Assembly (NCBI RefSeq): GCF_000373565.1
Contig: NZ_KB891850.1
Coordinates: forward strand, 1 to 64,000
Length of the DNA: 64,000 bases
From: Streptomyces sp. HmicA12
Lineage (GTDB): Bacteria > Actinomycetota > Actinomycetes > Streptomycetales > Streptomycetaceae
Direction of reading: 5' to 3'
Made by a program: the position numbers and the translations under genes. Below, one piece after another: positions 50,028 through 59,184 of this stretch. The notes beneath the pieces were generated by a model. The model had not been told where the DNA came from and did no database searches. It was given only the letters and a program-made list of their open reading frames with translations. Position 1 is the stretch's first letter, and each line of letters opens with the position of its first letter.

Positions 50028-50541
50028 CCCGCGTCGCCTCCACCAGGCGGACCACTGACGCGTCGGCGACGTCAGCGACCTTGTCGTACGGGAACCAGCG
50101 CAGGTCCAGCGACTCGTCGCTGATCGCCTCCGTGGCGTCCGCCGGGGCGAGCGCCGCGTACTGCGTGTCCAGGTGCTGGGCGCACGGGCCGGGGATCGGG
50201 TGCCGGTCCAGACGCACCGGGCCCCCCGGCAGCAGCGTGAGGCCCGGGATGCCGGACTCCTCGGTCGCCTCGCGCAGCGCCGCGGCCGCCAGCGTCGCGT
50301 CGCCGGGCTCGCAGTGACCGCCCATCTGGAGCCACATCTGCAGCTTCTTGTGGAGCGTGAGCAGCACGCGCCCGCGCTCGGGGTCGATCACCAGGGCGCT
50401 CGCCGTCAGATGGCCCGCCGTGCAGGGCCTCCACAGGCCGGCGTCGCCGTGCGTGGCGAGATGGTCCAGGTAGGCCTGGCGCAGTTCCGGCTGGTCCTCG
50501 TAGCTCTTGAGCACGAGGACCGCGTCGTCGTACAGGCTCAC
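50017..50541 (-). CDS. NUDIX hydrolase
   Basis: A 174-residue NUDIX-fold pyrophosphohydrolase. The Nudix box starts GGHCEPGDATLAAAALREATEESG (about residues 74-97). It is preceded by VLLTLHKKLQMWLQM and followed by a conserved-looking HLDTQYAALAP. Its substrate could be a nucleotide, sugar nucleotide or capped molecule; not decidable. The GTG start overlaps the stop of the upstream zincin_2 gene (GTGA at 50541-50538), so the two are translationally coupled. The 3' end carries an 18-bp duplication. Confidence 0.88.
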   Translation of the reverse strand: MSLYDDAVLVLKSYEDQPELRQAYLDHLATHGDAGLWRPCTAGHLTASALVIDPERGRVLLTLHKKLQMWLQMGGHCEPGDATLAAAALREATEESGIPGLTLLPGGPVRLDRHPIPGPCAQHLDTQYAALAPADATEAISDESLDLRWFPYDKVADVADASVVRLVEATRARL

Positions 50542-51989
50542 TTGGTGTCGTCGTCCTCGCTGCCGTCATCGTCCTTGGACAGGTTCGGCTTCTCGCCGGT
50601 GCCGTCGGCGGCCTCGCCGAGCATCTTGTCGAGCTCGGAGAAGTCCAGCTGCTCGCGGTGCACGAAGCCGTCCGGGTCGTCCAGGTCGGACGCCGTCGGC
50701 AGCATGTCCGGGTGCGCCCACAGGCCGTCACGGCCGTCGACACCGCGCGCGTCCGTGAGCGAGGCCCACAGGCGCGAGGCGTCACGCAGGCGGCGCGGAC
50801 GCAGCTCCAGGCCGATCAGGGTCGCGAACGTCTGCTCCGCCGGGCCGCCGGTCGCACGGCGGCGGCGCAGCGTCTCGCGCAGCGCGTCGGCGGACGACAG
50901 GCGCGGCTTCGCGGCCGCGTGGACCACCGCGTCGACCCAGCCCTCCACGAGCGCCAGAGCGGTCTCCAGGCGCGCCAGGGCGGCCTTCTGCTCCGGGGTG
51001 TCCTCCGGCTGGAACATGCCCTGCTGGAGAGCTTCCTGGATCTGCTCCGGATTCTGCGGGTCGAACTGGCCGACCACGTCCTCCAGCTTCGTGGTGTCGA
51101 CCTTGATGCCGCGCGCGTATCCGTCGACCGCGCCGAACAGGTGCGACCGCAGCCACGGCACGTGCGCGAACAGCCGCTGGTGGGCGGCCTCGCGCAGCGC
51201 CAGGTAGAGGCGGACCTCCTCCTGCGGGACGCCGAGGTCCTTGCCGAACGCCTCGACGTTCAGCGGGAGCAGCGCGGCCTTGCCGGCCGGGGCCAGCGGC
51301 AGACCGACGTCCGTGGAGCCGACGACCTCGCCCGCGAGCACACCGAGCGCCTGCCCGATCTGCGAGCCGAACATGGCGCCGCCCATGGAGCGCATCATGC
51401 CGATCAGCGGGCCCGCCATGGCCTGCATCTCCTCGGGCAGCACGTCGCCCATGGCCAGGCCGACGCGCTCGGCGACCGGGTCGACGAGCTCCTTCCACGC
51501 GGGAAGGGTCGCCTCGACCCACTCGGCGCGGCTCCACGCCACGGCCGAGTGCGCGCCCGAAGGCAGCGACGTCGCGTCGTCCAGCCACAGGTCGGCCAGG
51601 CGTACGGCCTCCTCGACCGCGGTGCGGTCGGCGGAGCCCACGCTCGCGTCCTTCACGCCGTCCTGCGTGCCTTGGGAGACCGTCTGGCGGGCGATGTCCT
51701 TGGCCATGTCCCAGTTCACCGGGCCGCCCTCGTAGGAGAGCATCTGGCCGAGCTGCTGGAAGGCCGCCCCCAGATCGTTCGGATTCATCGATCCGAACAT
51801 CGCCGCGAACGGGTTGTCCCCGCCCGCGCCGCCGGGGCCGCCCGCGCCTGGAAGGCCCGGGAAACCGCCGAATCCGAAGGGGTTGGCCGGTCCCTGACCG
51901 CCACCGCCCTGCTGGTCCTTCTTCTTGCCCTCGTCGCCGTCTTCCGGCTCCTCCGGCGGAAGGCCGAAACCGAATGGGGTGTCACTCAC
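50538..51989 (-). CDS. Zincin_2/DUF2342 zinc-dependent metallopeptidase-like protein
   Basis: A 483-residue protein of the actinobacterial DUF2342/zincin_2 family. The Gly/Pro/Phe-rich N-terminus (PFGFGGFPGLPGAGG) is disordered. The helical core contains LREAAHQRLFAHVPWLRSHLFGAVDGYARG (about 235-264), the family motif holding the presumed zinc ligands, and a downstream helical domain ending in an acidic tail (KDDDGSEDDDTK). The GTG at 51989 gives MSDTPFGFGLPPEEPE; the long upstream extension lacks family character. Peptidase activity is predicted from fold, not shown. It is coupled to the NUDIX gene. Confidence 0.86.
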   Translation of the reverse strand: MSDTPFGFGLPPEEPEDGDEGKKKDQQGGGGQGPANPFGFGGFPGLPGAGGPGGAGGDNPFAAMFGSMNPNDLGAAFQQLGQMLSYEGGPVNWDMAKDIARQTVSQGTQDGVKDASVGSADRTAVEEAVRLADLWLDDATSLPSGAHSAVAWSRAEWVEATLPAWKELVDPVAERVGLAMGDVLPEEMQAMAGPLIGMMRSMGGAMFGSQIGQALGVLAGEVVGSTDVGLPLAPAGKAALLPLNVEAFGKDLGVPQEEVRLYLALREAAHQRLFAHVPWLRSHLFGAVDGYARGIKVDTTKLEDVVGQFDPQNPEQIQEALQQGMFQPEDTPEQKAALARLETALALVEGWVDAVVHAAAKPRLSSADALRETLRRRRATGGPAEQTFATLIGLELRPRRLRDASRLWASLTDARGVDGRDGLWAHPDMLPTASDLDDPDGFVHREQLDFSELDKMLGEAADGTGEKPNLSKDDDGSEDDDTK

Positions 51990-52181
51990 GGGATTCCTCG
52001 GCTGGTAAGGCCACCGGTTCTGCCCCGGTGGCGACTGCCCGACTACACACACCCAGCGTAGACACCGTGACGGGATAGGGCCTCGGTGCTTCGCCGACTC
52101 ATGGCCTGCGGCAGGATGGATGCCTCCTGGTACGTACGCGTCATACACGTACGTATTGAAGACAACCGCTGGAGACGCCCG

Positions 52182-53294
52182 GTGAGTTCCCCAGATCCGC
52201 AGGTTCGCGCAGCGCGAAACCCCTCAACCAGTGCGGCCGTGCGCGGTCCCGTCGTCGCGGTCACCGGTGCCGCGTCCGGCATCGGAGCCCTGCTCACCGA
52301 GCGGCTCGCCGCCTCCGAAGCGATCAAGCAGGTGCTCGCCATCGACGAGCGGCGGGGCGAGTGCGCGTCCGCGACCTGGCACATCCTGGACGTGCGGGAT
52401 CCGGCCATCGCCGAGAAGCTGCGGGGCGCGGACGTCGTCGTGCACCTCGCGCTCGACCTCGATCTGGAGTCCGACCCGGCGGCCCGCACCGCCTACAACG
52501 TGCGCGGCACCCAGACCGTGCTGACCGCCGCCGCGGCGGCCGGCGTGCACCGTGTCGTGCTCTGCACCTCGACGATGGTCTACGGGGCGCTCGCCGACAA
52601 CGAGCTGCCGCTCTCCGAGGACGCGGAACTGCGCGCCACCGCGGAGGCGACCGGAGTCGGCGACCTCCTGGAGATCGAGCGACTCGCGCGCCGCGCGCCC
52701 CGGGCTCACCCCGGCCTCAACGTCACCGTGGTGCGTCCCGCGGTCCTCGTCGGCGGCACGGACACGGCCCTCACGCGCTACTTCGAGTCGCCGCGCCTCC
52801 TCGTGGTCGCCGGTTCGCGGCCCGCCTGGCAGTTCTGCCACGTGGAGGACCTGTGCAGCGCCCTCGAGTACGCGGTCCTGGAGAAGGTCGACGGAGAGCT
52901 CGCGGTCGGCTGCGACGGGTGGCTGGAACAGGAAGAGGTCGAGGAGCTCAGCGGGATCCGCCGCATGGAGCTGCCCTCGGCCGTCGCGCTCGGCGCCGCG
53001 GCGCGACTGCACCGGATCGGACTCACGCCGTCGCCCGCCGGGGACCTGGCCTACACGATGTACCCCTGGGTGGTCAGCGGGAGCAGGCTGCACGACGCCG
53101 GGTGGCGCCCGCAGTGGACCAACGAGGAGGTGCTCGCGGAGCTGCTGGAGGAGGTCGCGGGCCGGCGCACCGTGGCCGGGCGGCGGCTCGGGCGCAAGGA
53201 CGCGACGGCCGCCGGTGCGGCGGGAGCGACGGTGGCCCTGCTGGGTACGGCCGCGGTGGTGCGGCGGGTCCGGAAGGCCCGGCGGCGCATCTGA
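52182..53294 (+). CDS. NAD-dependent epimerase/dehydratase (extended SDR)
   Basis: A 370-residue extended short-chain dehydrogenase. The nucleotide-binding TGAASGIGALL is near residues 26-36, VVVHLAL near 87, and CTSTMVYGALADNELP near 126-141 with the catalytic Tyr position in VYG. A typical YxxxK is not obvious, since the region reads EIERLARRAPRAHPGLNVTVVRPAVLVGG. The C-terminus is basic with a hydrophobic patch (ATVALLGTAAVVRRVRK) that could touch the membrane. The missing Lys suggests a non-catalytic or altered enzyme. GTG at 52182 follows GGAG. MoaE lies 110 bases downstream. Confidence 0.8.
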   Translation: MSSPDPQVRAARNPSTSAAVRGPVVAVTGAASGIGALLTERLAASEAIKQVLAIDERRGECASATWHILDVRDPAIAEKLRGADVVVHLALDLDLESDPAARTAYNVRGTQTVLTAAAAAGVHRVVLCTSTMVYGALADNELPLSEDAELRATAEATGVGDLLEIERLARRAPRAHPGLNVTVVRPAVLVGGTDTALTRYFESPRLLVVAGSRPAWQFCHVEDLCSALEYAVLEKVDGELAVGCDGWLEQEEVEELSGIRRMELPSAVALGAAARLHRIGLTPSPAGDLAYTMYPWVVSGSRLHDAGWRPQWTNEEVLAELLEEVAGRRTVAGRRLGRKDATAAGAAGATVALLGTAAVVRRVRKARRRI

Positions 53295-53404
53295 GGCCTG
53301 GACCGCGCCCACCCGTTCCGCCGTGCGGAACGCCTGCCCGTAGCCGGTCACCCTGTAGGAAAGAGCAATTCCACGTTGTCGGTGGCGTGCGGCACCATGA
53401 GGAC

Positions 53405-53869
53405 ATGGTACCCACCCAGCACGATCACCCCGGCGAGCGAGCGGCGCAGGATCCCATCAAGCTGCTCGCCATTCGAGAGACTCCGCTCTCCGTCGACGAG
53501 GTCTTCACGGCCGTCGGCGACGACGCGGCGGGCGGCACCGCGCTCTTCGTGGGGACCGTGCGCAATCACGACGGCGGGGCCGACGTGGACCTGCTCGGGT
53601 ACTCGTGCCACCCGACCGCGGAGGCCGAGATGCGGCGCGTCGCGGAGAAGGTCGTCGCCGAGTACCCGGTGCGCGCGCTCGCGGCCGTCCACCGCGTCGG
53701 TGATCTGACGGTCGGTGATCTCGCCGTCGTCGTCGCCGTGTCCTGCCCGCACCGCGGCGAGGCCTTCGAGGCGTGCCGCAAGCTCATCGACGACCTGAAG
53801 CACGAAGTGCCCATCTGGAAGCACCAGAAGTTCTCCGATGGGACAGAAGAGTGGGTCGGAGCCTGCTGA
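53405..53869 (+). CDS. moaE: Molybdopterin synthase catalytic subunit MoaE
   Basis: A 154-residue MoaE. Family motifs are VGTVRNHDGGADVDLLGYSCHPTAEAEM (about 49-76), HRVGDLTVGDLAVVVAVSCPHRGEAFEACRKLIDDLKHEVPIWKHQ (about 97-141) with the catalytic Lys in PIWKHQ, and the terminal FSDGTEEWVGAC. It converts precursor Z to molybdopterin with sulfur from MoaD, which MoeZ-type enzymes charge; moeZ is in this window. The ATG at 53405 is used. An in-frame GTG seven codons earlier is possible because the ribosome-binding site is close to the ATG. Confidence 0.93.
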   Translation: MVPTQHDHPGERAAQDPIKLLAIRETPLSVDEVFTAVGDDAAGGTALFVGTVRNHDGGADVDLLGYSCHPTAEAEMRRVAEKVVAEYPVRALAAVHRVGDLTVGDLAVVVAVSCPHRGEAFEACRKLIDDLKHEVPIWKHQKFSDGTEEWVGAC

Positions 53870-53972
53870 GGTTCCGGTTGCGTAACCGCACCCCTGCGGC
53901 GAGCGTTGACAGTGCGGATGGTTAATCTGCTGATCAGTCAGTTGCGGTCGCACATGGGGTCGGGAGGTCGGC

Positions 53973-54137
53973 ATGGCAGCACTCACGTGGCTGTTCATTC
54001 CGGTTGTCGCTGCGGTCGGCGCCGGGTTCTGGGGCGTCTGGGCCGGGCGCAACCGCCACAAGACCGGTGACGTGACCGAACTCAGCGGCTACGAACGCTT
54101 CCGTGAGGCGATGGAGAAGTCGCACTCCGGTACGTGA
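53973..54137 (+). CDS. Small single-pass membrane protein, 54 aa
   Basis: A 54-residue protein with an N-terminal membrane helix (ALTWLFIPVVAAVGAGFWGVWAG, residues 3-25) followed by a basic then acidic helix (RNRHKTGDVTELSGYERFREAMEKS). The ATG at 53973 has a strong GGGAGG 5 bases upstream. It lies between moaE and the YlbL-like protease on the same strand. It is short but well supported by ribosome-binding site, codon bias and composition. Function unknown; an accessory to a membrane enzyme is one possibility. Confidence 0.78.
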   Translation: MAALTWLFIPVVAAVGAGFWGVWAGRNRHKTGDVTELSGYERFREAMEKSHSGT

Positions 54138-54212
54138 GGGCCGCGTGAGGGGTGGGGCCATACGGACCGGCCCCACAGGTGCACTGACAGACGCGTCCCG
54201 TACTGTCGTTCC

Positions 54213-55301
54213 ATGCCACGCCGCACCGCGACGATGCTCGCCTCGACCCTCATGTTGATCGCGCTGCTCTGCGCCGGGGTGCTCATCAAAGTGCCCTACG
54301 CGGAGATGTCCCCGGGCCCGACGGTGAACACCCTCGCGGACCACGGCGGTGAACCCGTGATCCAGATCTCCGGACACAAGACGTACGACACGTCGGGGCA
54401 CCTCAACATGACGACGGTTCGGGTCACCAGCGCCGACTTCAACATGAACCTGGTGTCCGCGGTCTACGGATGGCTCGCCCACGACAGCATCGTGGTGCCG
54501 CACGACACGCTCTACCCGGACGGCCAGACCGAGGAGCAGTCCTCGCAGGAGAACGCCGAGGAGTTCAGCCAGTCCCAGGAGAGCGCCAAGGTCGCCGCCC
54601 TGAACGAGCTGGACATCCCCGTGAAGTCCTGGGTGATCGTCTCCACCGTCGTCAAGGACAGCCCCGCCGAGGGCAAGCTGCACGCCGGTGACGTCATCAA
54701 GGCAGTCGACGGCAAGAAGGTCACCAAGCCCACCGACGTCGCGAAGCTCGTCACCGAGCACAAGCCCGGCGAGAACGTGGTCTTCACCGTCGTGCCCGTC
54801 AAGGAGGCCGCCGCCGCCGAGAAGGAGGGCAAGCAGGCCACCGGTACGGAGAACGTGACGATCAGGACGGACAAGGCCGATGACGGCCGGGCGATCGTCG
54901 GCATCCAGGCAGGGACCGACCACACCTTCCCGTTCCAGATCGACATCAAGCTCGCCGACGTCGGCGGCCCCAGCGCCGGCCTGATGTTCTCCCTCGGCAT
55001 CGTCGACAAGCTCACGCCCACCGACCTGACCGGCGGCAAGTTCGTGGCCGGCACCGGCACCATCGACGACGACGGCAAGGTCGGCCCGATCGGCGGCATC
55101 GGGATGAAGCTCGTCGGCGCGCGCGACAAGGGCGCGGAGTACTTCCTGACGCCGAAGGACAACTGCGCGACCGCGGCCAAGGACACCCCGGACGGGCTCA
55201 CGCTCATCAAGGTGAACACCCTGGACGACGCCATGGACGCCATGAAGGACATCCGCAGCGGCGACACCGCCGCTCTGCCGAAGTGCACCACCAAGAGCTG
55301 A
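54213..55301 (+). CDS. YlbL-type PDZ and Lon-like (S16) membrane-anchored protease
   Basis: A 362-residue exported protease. An N-terminal membrane anchor (residues 8-26, ATMLASTLMLIALLCAGVL) leads to MSPGPTVNTL typical of the family. A PDZ domain spans about 135-215 (VVKDSPAEGKLHAGDVIKAVDGKKV), and a Lon-type S16 domain has the catalytic Ser in GGPSAGLMFSLGI (about 253) and Lys in GGIGMKLVGA (about 298). Homologue YlbL of Bacillus degrades membrane targets such as the division inhibitor YneA; a similar clean-up role is possible here. A 14-bp hairpin separates it from the convergent PPA1309 gene. Confidence 0.92.
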   Translation: MPRRTATMLASTLMLIALLCAGVLIKVPYAEMSPGPTVNTLADHGGEPVIQISGHKTYDTSGHLNMTTVRVTSADFNMNLVSAVYGWLAHDSIVVPHDTLYPDGQTEEQSSQENAEEFSQSQESAKVAALNELDIPVKSWVIVSTVVKDSPAEGKLHAGDVIKAVDGKKVTKPTDVAKLVTEHKPGENVVFTVVPVKEAAAAEKEGKQATGTENVTIRTDKADDGRAIVGIQAGTDHTFPFQIDIKLADVGGPSAGLMFSLGIVDKLTPTDLTGGKFVAGTGTIDDDGKVGPIGGIGMKLVGARDKGAEYFLTPKDNCATAAKDTPDGLTLIKVNTLDDAMDAMKDIRSGDTAALPKCTTKS

Positions 55302-55348
55302 GACCGGGCTGCGCACAGCCGGTGTTTGCATCTGCAGGCTCTACGTGG

Positions 55349-55381
55349 AGGGGCGCCGCGGGATTTTCCCGCGGCGCCCCT
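55349..55381. terminator. 14-bp hairpin between ylbL-like and PPA1309 genes
   Basis: AGGGGCGCCGCGGG (55349-55362) pairs exactly with 55368-55381 across ATTTT. An 11-bp direct repeat CTCTACGTGGA lies at 55339-55349 and 55380-55390 on its two flanks. Confidence 0.87.
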
Positions 55382-55410
55382 CTACGTGGACGGAGAAAGC
55401 CTCGTACGGC

Positions 55411-55953
55411 TCACTCGGCGAAGGTCGCCGCCAGCGCATCGGCGAGGCCCGGGACCAGGTCCGACCCCGTGAGGACCTCGGTGGGCGAGTCCTTCTCGCG
55501 CAGCCGCAGCGCCGAGTCACGGGTGCCGTCGCGCAGCACCGCGACCGTCATCCGGACCTCCTGGCGGTCCGGGTGCTCGGCGACCCACTGCGTGAGCTTC
55601 TTGCCGCTGAGGCCCTCGGGGACGGTCGCCTCCGCGGACGGCGGCAGCATGAGGCGCTCCACCGTCAGCGCGCAGCCCGCGACGGCGTCGGGCCAGGCGA
55701 TGGTGCCGAGGAACTCGTCCAGCGGCTTGGAGGCGGGAACCTCGTCCTGAAGGATCGGGGTGAAGCCGGTGACCTCGCCCTCGCTCTCCAGGCCGAGCTG
55801 GGCGGCGAGAGCGGGTTCCTGCACGCGGAGCGCGGCGGTGTCGACGAGGGCGAACAGGCGGGCGGGCTGGTCCCAGCCCATCCCGGAGGCGTACTCGTCG
55901 ATCTCGAGAACGGAGCGGGTGAGGGGGCTTGCTGCCATGGGGGTGTTGGACAT
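55411..55953 (-). CDS. PPA1309 family protein
   Basis: A 180-residue soluble protein of the actinobacterial PPA1309 family, function unknown. Family-like segments are PLTRSVLEIDEYASGMGWDQPARLFALVDTAAL (about 10-42) and PDAVAGCALTVERLMLPPSAE (about 88-108). The ATG at 55953 gives the usual N-terminus; the frame stays open far upstream as a shadow of the UPF0182 gene. The two are divergent across about 129 bases, a common arrangement for this pair in actinobacteria as far as I remember. Confidence 0.9.
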   Translation of the reverse strand: MSNTPMAASPLTRSVLEIDEYASGMGWDQPARLFALVDTAALRVQEPALAAQLGLESEGEVTGFTPILQDEVPASKPLDEFLGTIAWPDAVAGCALTVERLMLPPSAEATVPEGLSGKKLTQWVAEHPDRQEVRMTVAVLRDGTRDSALRLREKDSPTEVLTGSDLVPGLADALAATFAE

Positions 55954-56082
55954 GGTCACAATCCTGCCTCGTTCCTCCCCCGAACCGGGAACTGAGTAAA
56001 GCCTGAGTAAGTTGCATAGGTGAGGGGTCCGCGATCTCGGGGGCCTGAACAGATCGATTACCGAACTTTCGAGGTGCGCACC

Positions 56083-59028
56083 TTGGCTTTCCAGATGCCG
56101 GACCGGGGCGGGGGCCCGACGGGGCCGCGGATCAGAGTGGGACGCCCCTCCCGGCGTGCCCGGACGCTGCTGTTGACGCTGGGCGTCCTGGCCGTGCTCG
56201 GCATGGCCTTCGTCATGTTCGCCGGGTTCTGGACGGACTGGCTCTGGTACCGCTCGGTCAACTACTCGTCCGTGTTCACGACGACGCTCTGGACGAAGAT
56301 CGGACTCTTCTTCGTCTTCGGTCTGCTCATGGCGCTCGCCGTGGGCGTGAACATCTGGCTGGCGCACCGGCTGCGTCCGCCGCTGAGCGCCATGTCGACG
56401 GAACAGCAGAGCCTCGACCGCTACCGGATGGGCATCGCGCCCTTCAAGAAGTGGCTGCTGCTCGGGATCACCGCCCTCGTGGGTCTGATCGCGGGAGCCT
56501 CGGCCGCGAGCCAGTGGCGCACATGGCTGATGTTCGTGAACGGGGTGCCGTTCAACCAGAAGGACCCGCAGTTCCACCTGGACGTGTCCTTCTACGCGTT
56601 CGACCTGCCGTGGTACCGCTTCCTGCTGGGCTTCGGCTTCGCGGCCGCCGTCATCGGCCTGGTCGCCGCAGCGCTGACGCACTACCTGTACGGCGGGCTG
56701 CGCATCACCAGCCCGGGCGCGCGCGCCACGGCGGCCGCGACGGGTCACCTCTCCGTCCTCCTGGGCGTCTTCGTCACCCTGAAGGCCGTGGCGTACTGGC
56801 TCGACCGGTACGGGCTCGCGGTGAAGTCGAGCGACTTCAAGGCGACGGACAACTGGACGGGCCTCAGGTACGTCGACGCGAACGCCTATCTGCCCGCCAA
56901 GACGATCCTCTTCTGCATCGCCGCCATCTGCGCGGTGCTGTTCTTCGCGACCCTGTGGCGGCGCACCTGGCAGCTGCCGGTCATCGGCTTCGGCCTGATG
57001 GTGCTCTCGGCGATCCTGATCGGCGGCCTGTACCCGGCCATCGTGCAGAAGTTCCAGGTGCAGCCGAACGAGCAGTCCAAGGAAGCGCCGTACATCCAGA
57101 AGAACATCGAGGCGACGCGCAAGGCGTACAGCATCGACAAGTCGGCGGTCGCGGACTACAGCGGTGAGGGGTCCGACGAGGACACCAAGAAGCAGCGCAC
57201 GGAGGCCGACTCGGCGGCCAGCTACCGCCTGAACGACCCGAACATCGTCTCGCCGACCTTCCAGCAGCTCGAGCAGCAGCGGAAGTACTACCAGTTCCCG
57301 ACGACCCTGGACGTGGACCGGTACAAGGGCCAGGACACCGTCGTGGGTCTGCGCGAGCTGAACCTGAGCAAGCTCGACAAGCGCAACTGGATCAACGACC
57401 ACTTCGTCTACACGCACGGCTACGGAGCCGTGACGGCGAAGGGCACCTCGACGTCCCAGGGCGCCCCCCAGTTCACCGAGTCGGGTCTGCCGACCGGCGG
57501 TGACCTCGGGAACTACAACCAGCGCATCTACTACGGCGAGAAGACGACGCAGTACTCGATCGTCGGCGGGCCGCAGAAGGAGCTGGACTACGAGCAGGAA
57601 GACGGCACGCAGAAGACCACGAGCTACGAGGGCGACAGCGGCGTCAACCTGTCGAACCCGATCAACAGGGCCGCGTACGCGGTGTCCTTCAGCGAGCCGC
57701 AGATCCTCTACTCGGGAGCCATCGGCGAGGGCTCGCGGATCCTGTACAACCGCACCCCGAAGGAGCGCGTCGAGGCCGTCGCCCCGTGGCTGACCATCGA
57801 CGGTGACGCGTACCCGACCGTCGTCGACGGAAAGATCAAGTGGGTCGTCGACGCCTACACGACGTCGAACGGCTACCCGTACGCGTCCCGCACGACGCTC
57901 GGCGACACCACTGCCGACTCCCTCAACGAGGGCGACAGCCAGCGCTCCGTGGTGGCCCAGCAGAACCAGGTCAACTACATCCGTAATTCGGTGAAGGCGA
58001 CCGTCGACGCGTACACGGGCGAGGTCAAGCTCTACACGTGGGACGACAGCGACCCGGTTCTGAAGACCTGGAAGCGGGCGTTCCCCGGCACGGTCCAGCC
58101 CAAGAGCGCGATCCCGGCCGACCTGAAGGAGCACCTGCGCTACCCGCAGGACATGTTCAAGGTCCAGCGCGAGCTGCTGAGCCTGTACCACGTCACGGAC
58201 TCGGACCAGTTCTACAACGCGTCCGACGCCTGGCAGGTCCCGAACGACCCGACCAAGAAGGACAACAGCGCGGTCCCGCCGTACTACCTGTCCATGAAGA
58301 TGCCGGGCCAGACCAGCCAGCAGTTCTCGCTGACGACGACGTTCACCCCGAGCGGCAGGCCCAACCTGCGTGCCTTCATGGCGGTGGACGCCGACGCGAC
58401 CAGTAAGGACTACGGCGCCATAAAGCTGCTCAGAGTCACCGAGGACAAGGTCCAGGGACCCGAGCAGGTGCAGAACAAGCTCAACTCCTGGGATCCGGTG
58501 GCGAACTGGGTGCGCGACATGAAGGGCGCCGACTCGACGGTCCTGTACGGCAATCTGCTGACAGTGCCGCTCGACAAGGGCTTCCTCTACGTCGAGCCGA
58601 TCTACGCACAGGGGCGCAACTCCGAGTACCCGCTGATGCGCAAGGTCGCGGTCGCGTACGGCGACAGAATGGGCTTCGCGAACTCCTTGTCGGACGCGTT
58701 GAACGACGCCTTCGACGTGGACGGGGGCTCGGCCACGGAGCCGGAGAAGCCGGGTGGGGGCGACACGACCACCCCGGCCGACTCCACGGTCAAGGAAGCG
58801 CTCGCCGACGCCGAGAAGGCCTTCGAGGACGGCCAGAAGGCCATCAAGGAAGGCGACTGGGCGGCCTACGGAGAGGCCCAGGACAAGCTGCAGGACGCCC
58901 TCGACCGTGCCGAGAAGGCGCAGGCCGAGGCCGACAAGAAGGCCGGGCAGGACGCCGACAAGAGCGGCGACGGCAAGGCCGGCAGCGGTGACAAGAAGGG
59001 CGACAAGGAGGCGTCGGCCGGCAGCTGA
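56083..59028 (+). CDS. UPF0182 family large membrane protein
   Basis: A 981-residue integral membrane protein of the UPF0182 (COG1615) family. Seven or so helices lie within residues 25-320 (for example LLLTLGVLAVLGMAFVMFAGFW and LLGFGFAAAVIGLVAAALTHYLY). A large extracytoplasmic domain follows, then an Ala/Glu/Lys coiled-coil tail (about 905-981). Function is unknown; bulk export of the central domain is expected. The TTG at 56083, with GAGGTG 6 bases upstream, gives MAFQMPDRGGGP and is preferred to the ATG at 56095, which lacks a site, and to an arginine-rich extension from 56020. Confidence 0.9.
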   Translation: MAFQMPDRGGGPTGPRIRVGRPSRRARTLLLTLGVLAVLGMAFVMFAGFWTDWLWYRSVNYSSVFTTTLWTKIGLFFVFGLLMALAVGVNIWLAHRLRPPLSAMSTEQQSLDRYRMGIAPFKKWLLLGITALVGLIAGASAASQWRTWLMFVNGVPFNQKDPQFHLDVSFYAFDLPWYRFLLGFGFAAAVIGLVAAALTHYLYGGLRITSPGARATAAATGHLSVLLGVFVTLKAVAYWLDRYGLAVKSSDFKATDNWTGLRYVDANAYLPAKTILFCIAAICAVLFFATLWRRTWQLPVIGFGLMVLSAILIGGLYPAIVQKFQVQPNEQSKEAPYIQKNIEATRKAYSIDKSAVADYSGEGSDEDTKKQRTEADSAASYRLNDPNIVSPTFQQLEQQRKYYQFPTTLDVDRYKGQDTVVGLRELNLSKLDKRNWINDHFVYTHGYGAVTAKGTSTSQGAPQFTESGLPTGGDLGNYNQRIYYGEKTTQYSIVGGPQKELDYEQEDGTQKTTSYEGDSGVNLSNPINRAAYAVSFSEPQILYSGAIGEGSRILYNRTPKERVEAVAPWLTIDGDAYPTVVDGKIKWVVDAYTTSNGYPYASRTTLGDTTADSLNEGDSQRSVVAQQNQVNYIRNSVKATVDAYTGEVKLYTWDDSDPVLKTWKRAFPGTVQPKSAIPADLKEHLRYPQDMFKVQRELLSLYHVTDSDQFYNASDAWQVPNDPTKKDNSAVPPYYLSMKMPGQTSQQFSLTTTFTPSGRPNLRAFMAVDADATSKDYGAIKLLRVTEDKVQGPEQVQNKLNSWDPVANWVRDMKGADSTVLYGNLLTVPLDKGFLYVEPIYAQGRNSEYPLMRKVAVAYGDRMGFANSLSDALNDAFDVDGGSATEPEKPGGGDTTTPADSTVKEALADAEKAFEDGQKAIKEGDWAAYGEAQDKLQDALDRAEKAQAEADKKAGQDADKSGDGKAGSGDKKGDKEASAGS

Positions 59029-59070
59029 GCAGGACACACCTCGCGCCGTGGTACGGTTTGGACACAACGG

Positions 59071-59144
59071 CGCGGGGTGGAGCAGCTCGGTAGCTCGCTG
59101 GGCTCATAACCCAGAGGTCGCAGGTTCAAATCCTGTCCCCGCTA
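59071..59144 (+). tRNA. Initiator tRNA-Met (CAU), copy 1
   Basis: A 74-nucleotide tRNA gene without encoded CCA. The acceptor stem CGCGGGG pairs with CCCCGCT except at position 1-72, a mismatch that marks initiators. The anticodon arm is CTGGG-CTCATAA-CCCAG with the GGG/CCC pairs of initiator tRNA. The T arm is CAGG-TTCAAAT-CCTG. A hairpin (59155-59184) follows. The sequence is identical to the copy at 61457. Confidence 0.95.
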
Positions 59145-59154
59145 CTGATGATCG

Positions 59155-59184
59155 AAGGCTCGGAAGCTAAGGCTTCCGGGCCTT
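59155..59184 (+). terminator. Hairpin after initiator tRNA copy 1
   Basis: AAGGCTCGGAAGC (59155-59167) pairs with 59172-59184 with one G-U pair around TAAG. It lies just after the tRNA 3' end. Confidence 0.75.

Noticed and set aside
55411..59067. 1218-codon minus-strand frame running from UPF0182 into PPA1309
   Set aside because: Only the last 180 codons (from ATG 55953) are PPA1309; the rest is antisense to UPF0182 and starts within the initiator tRNA upstream region.
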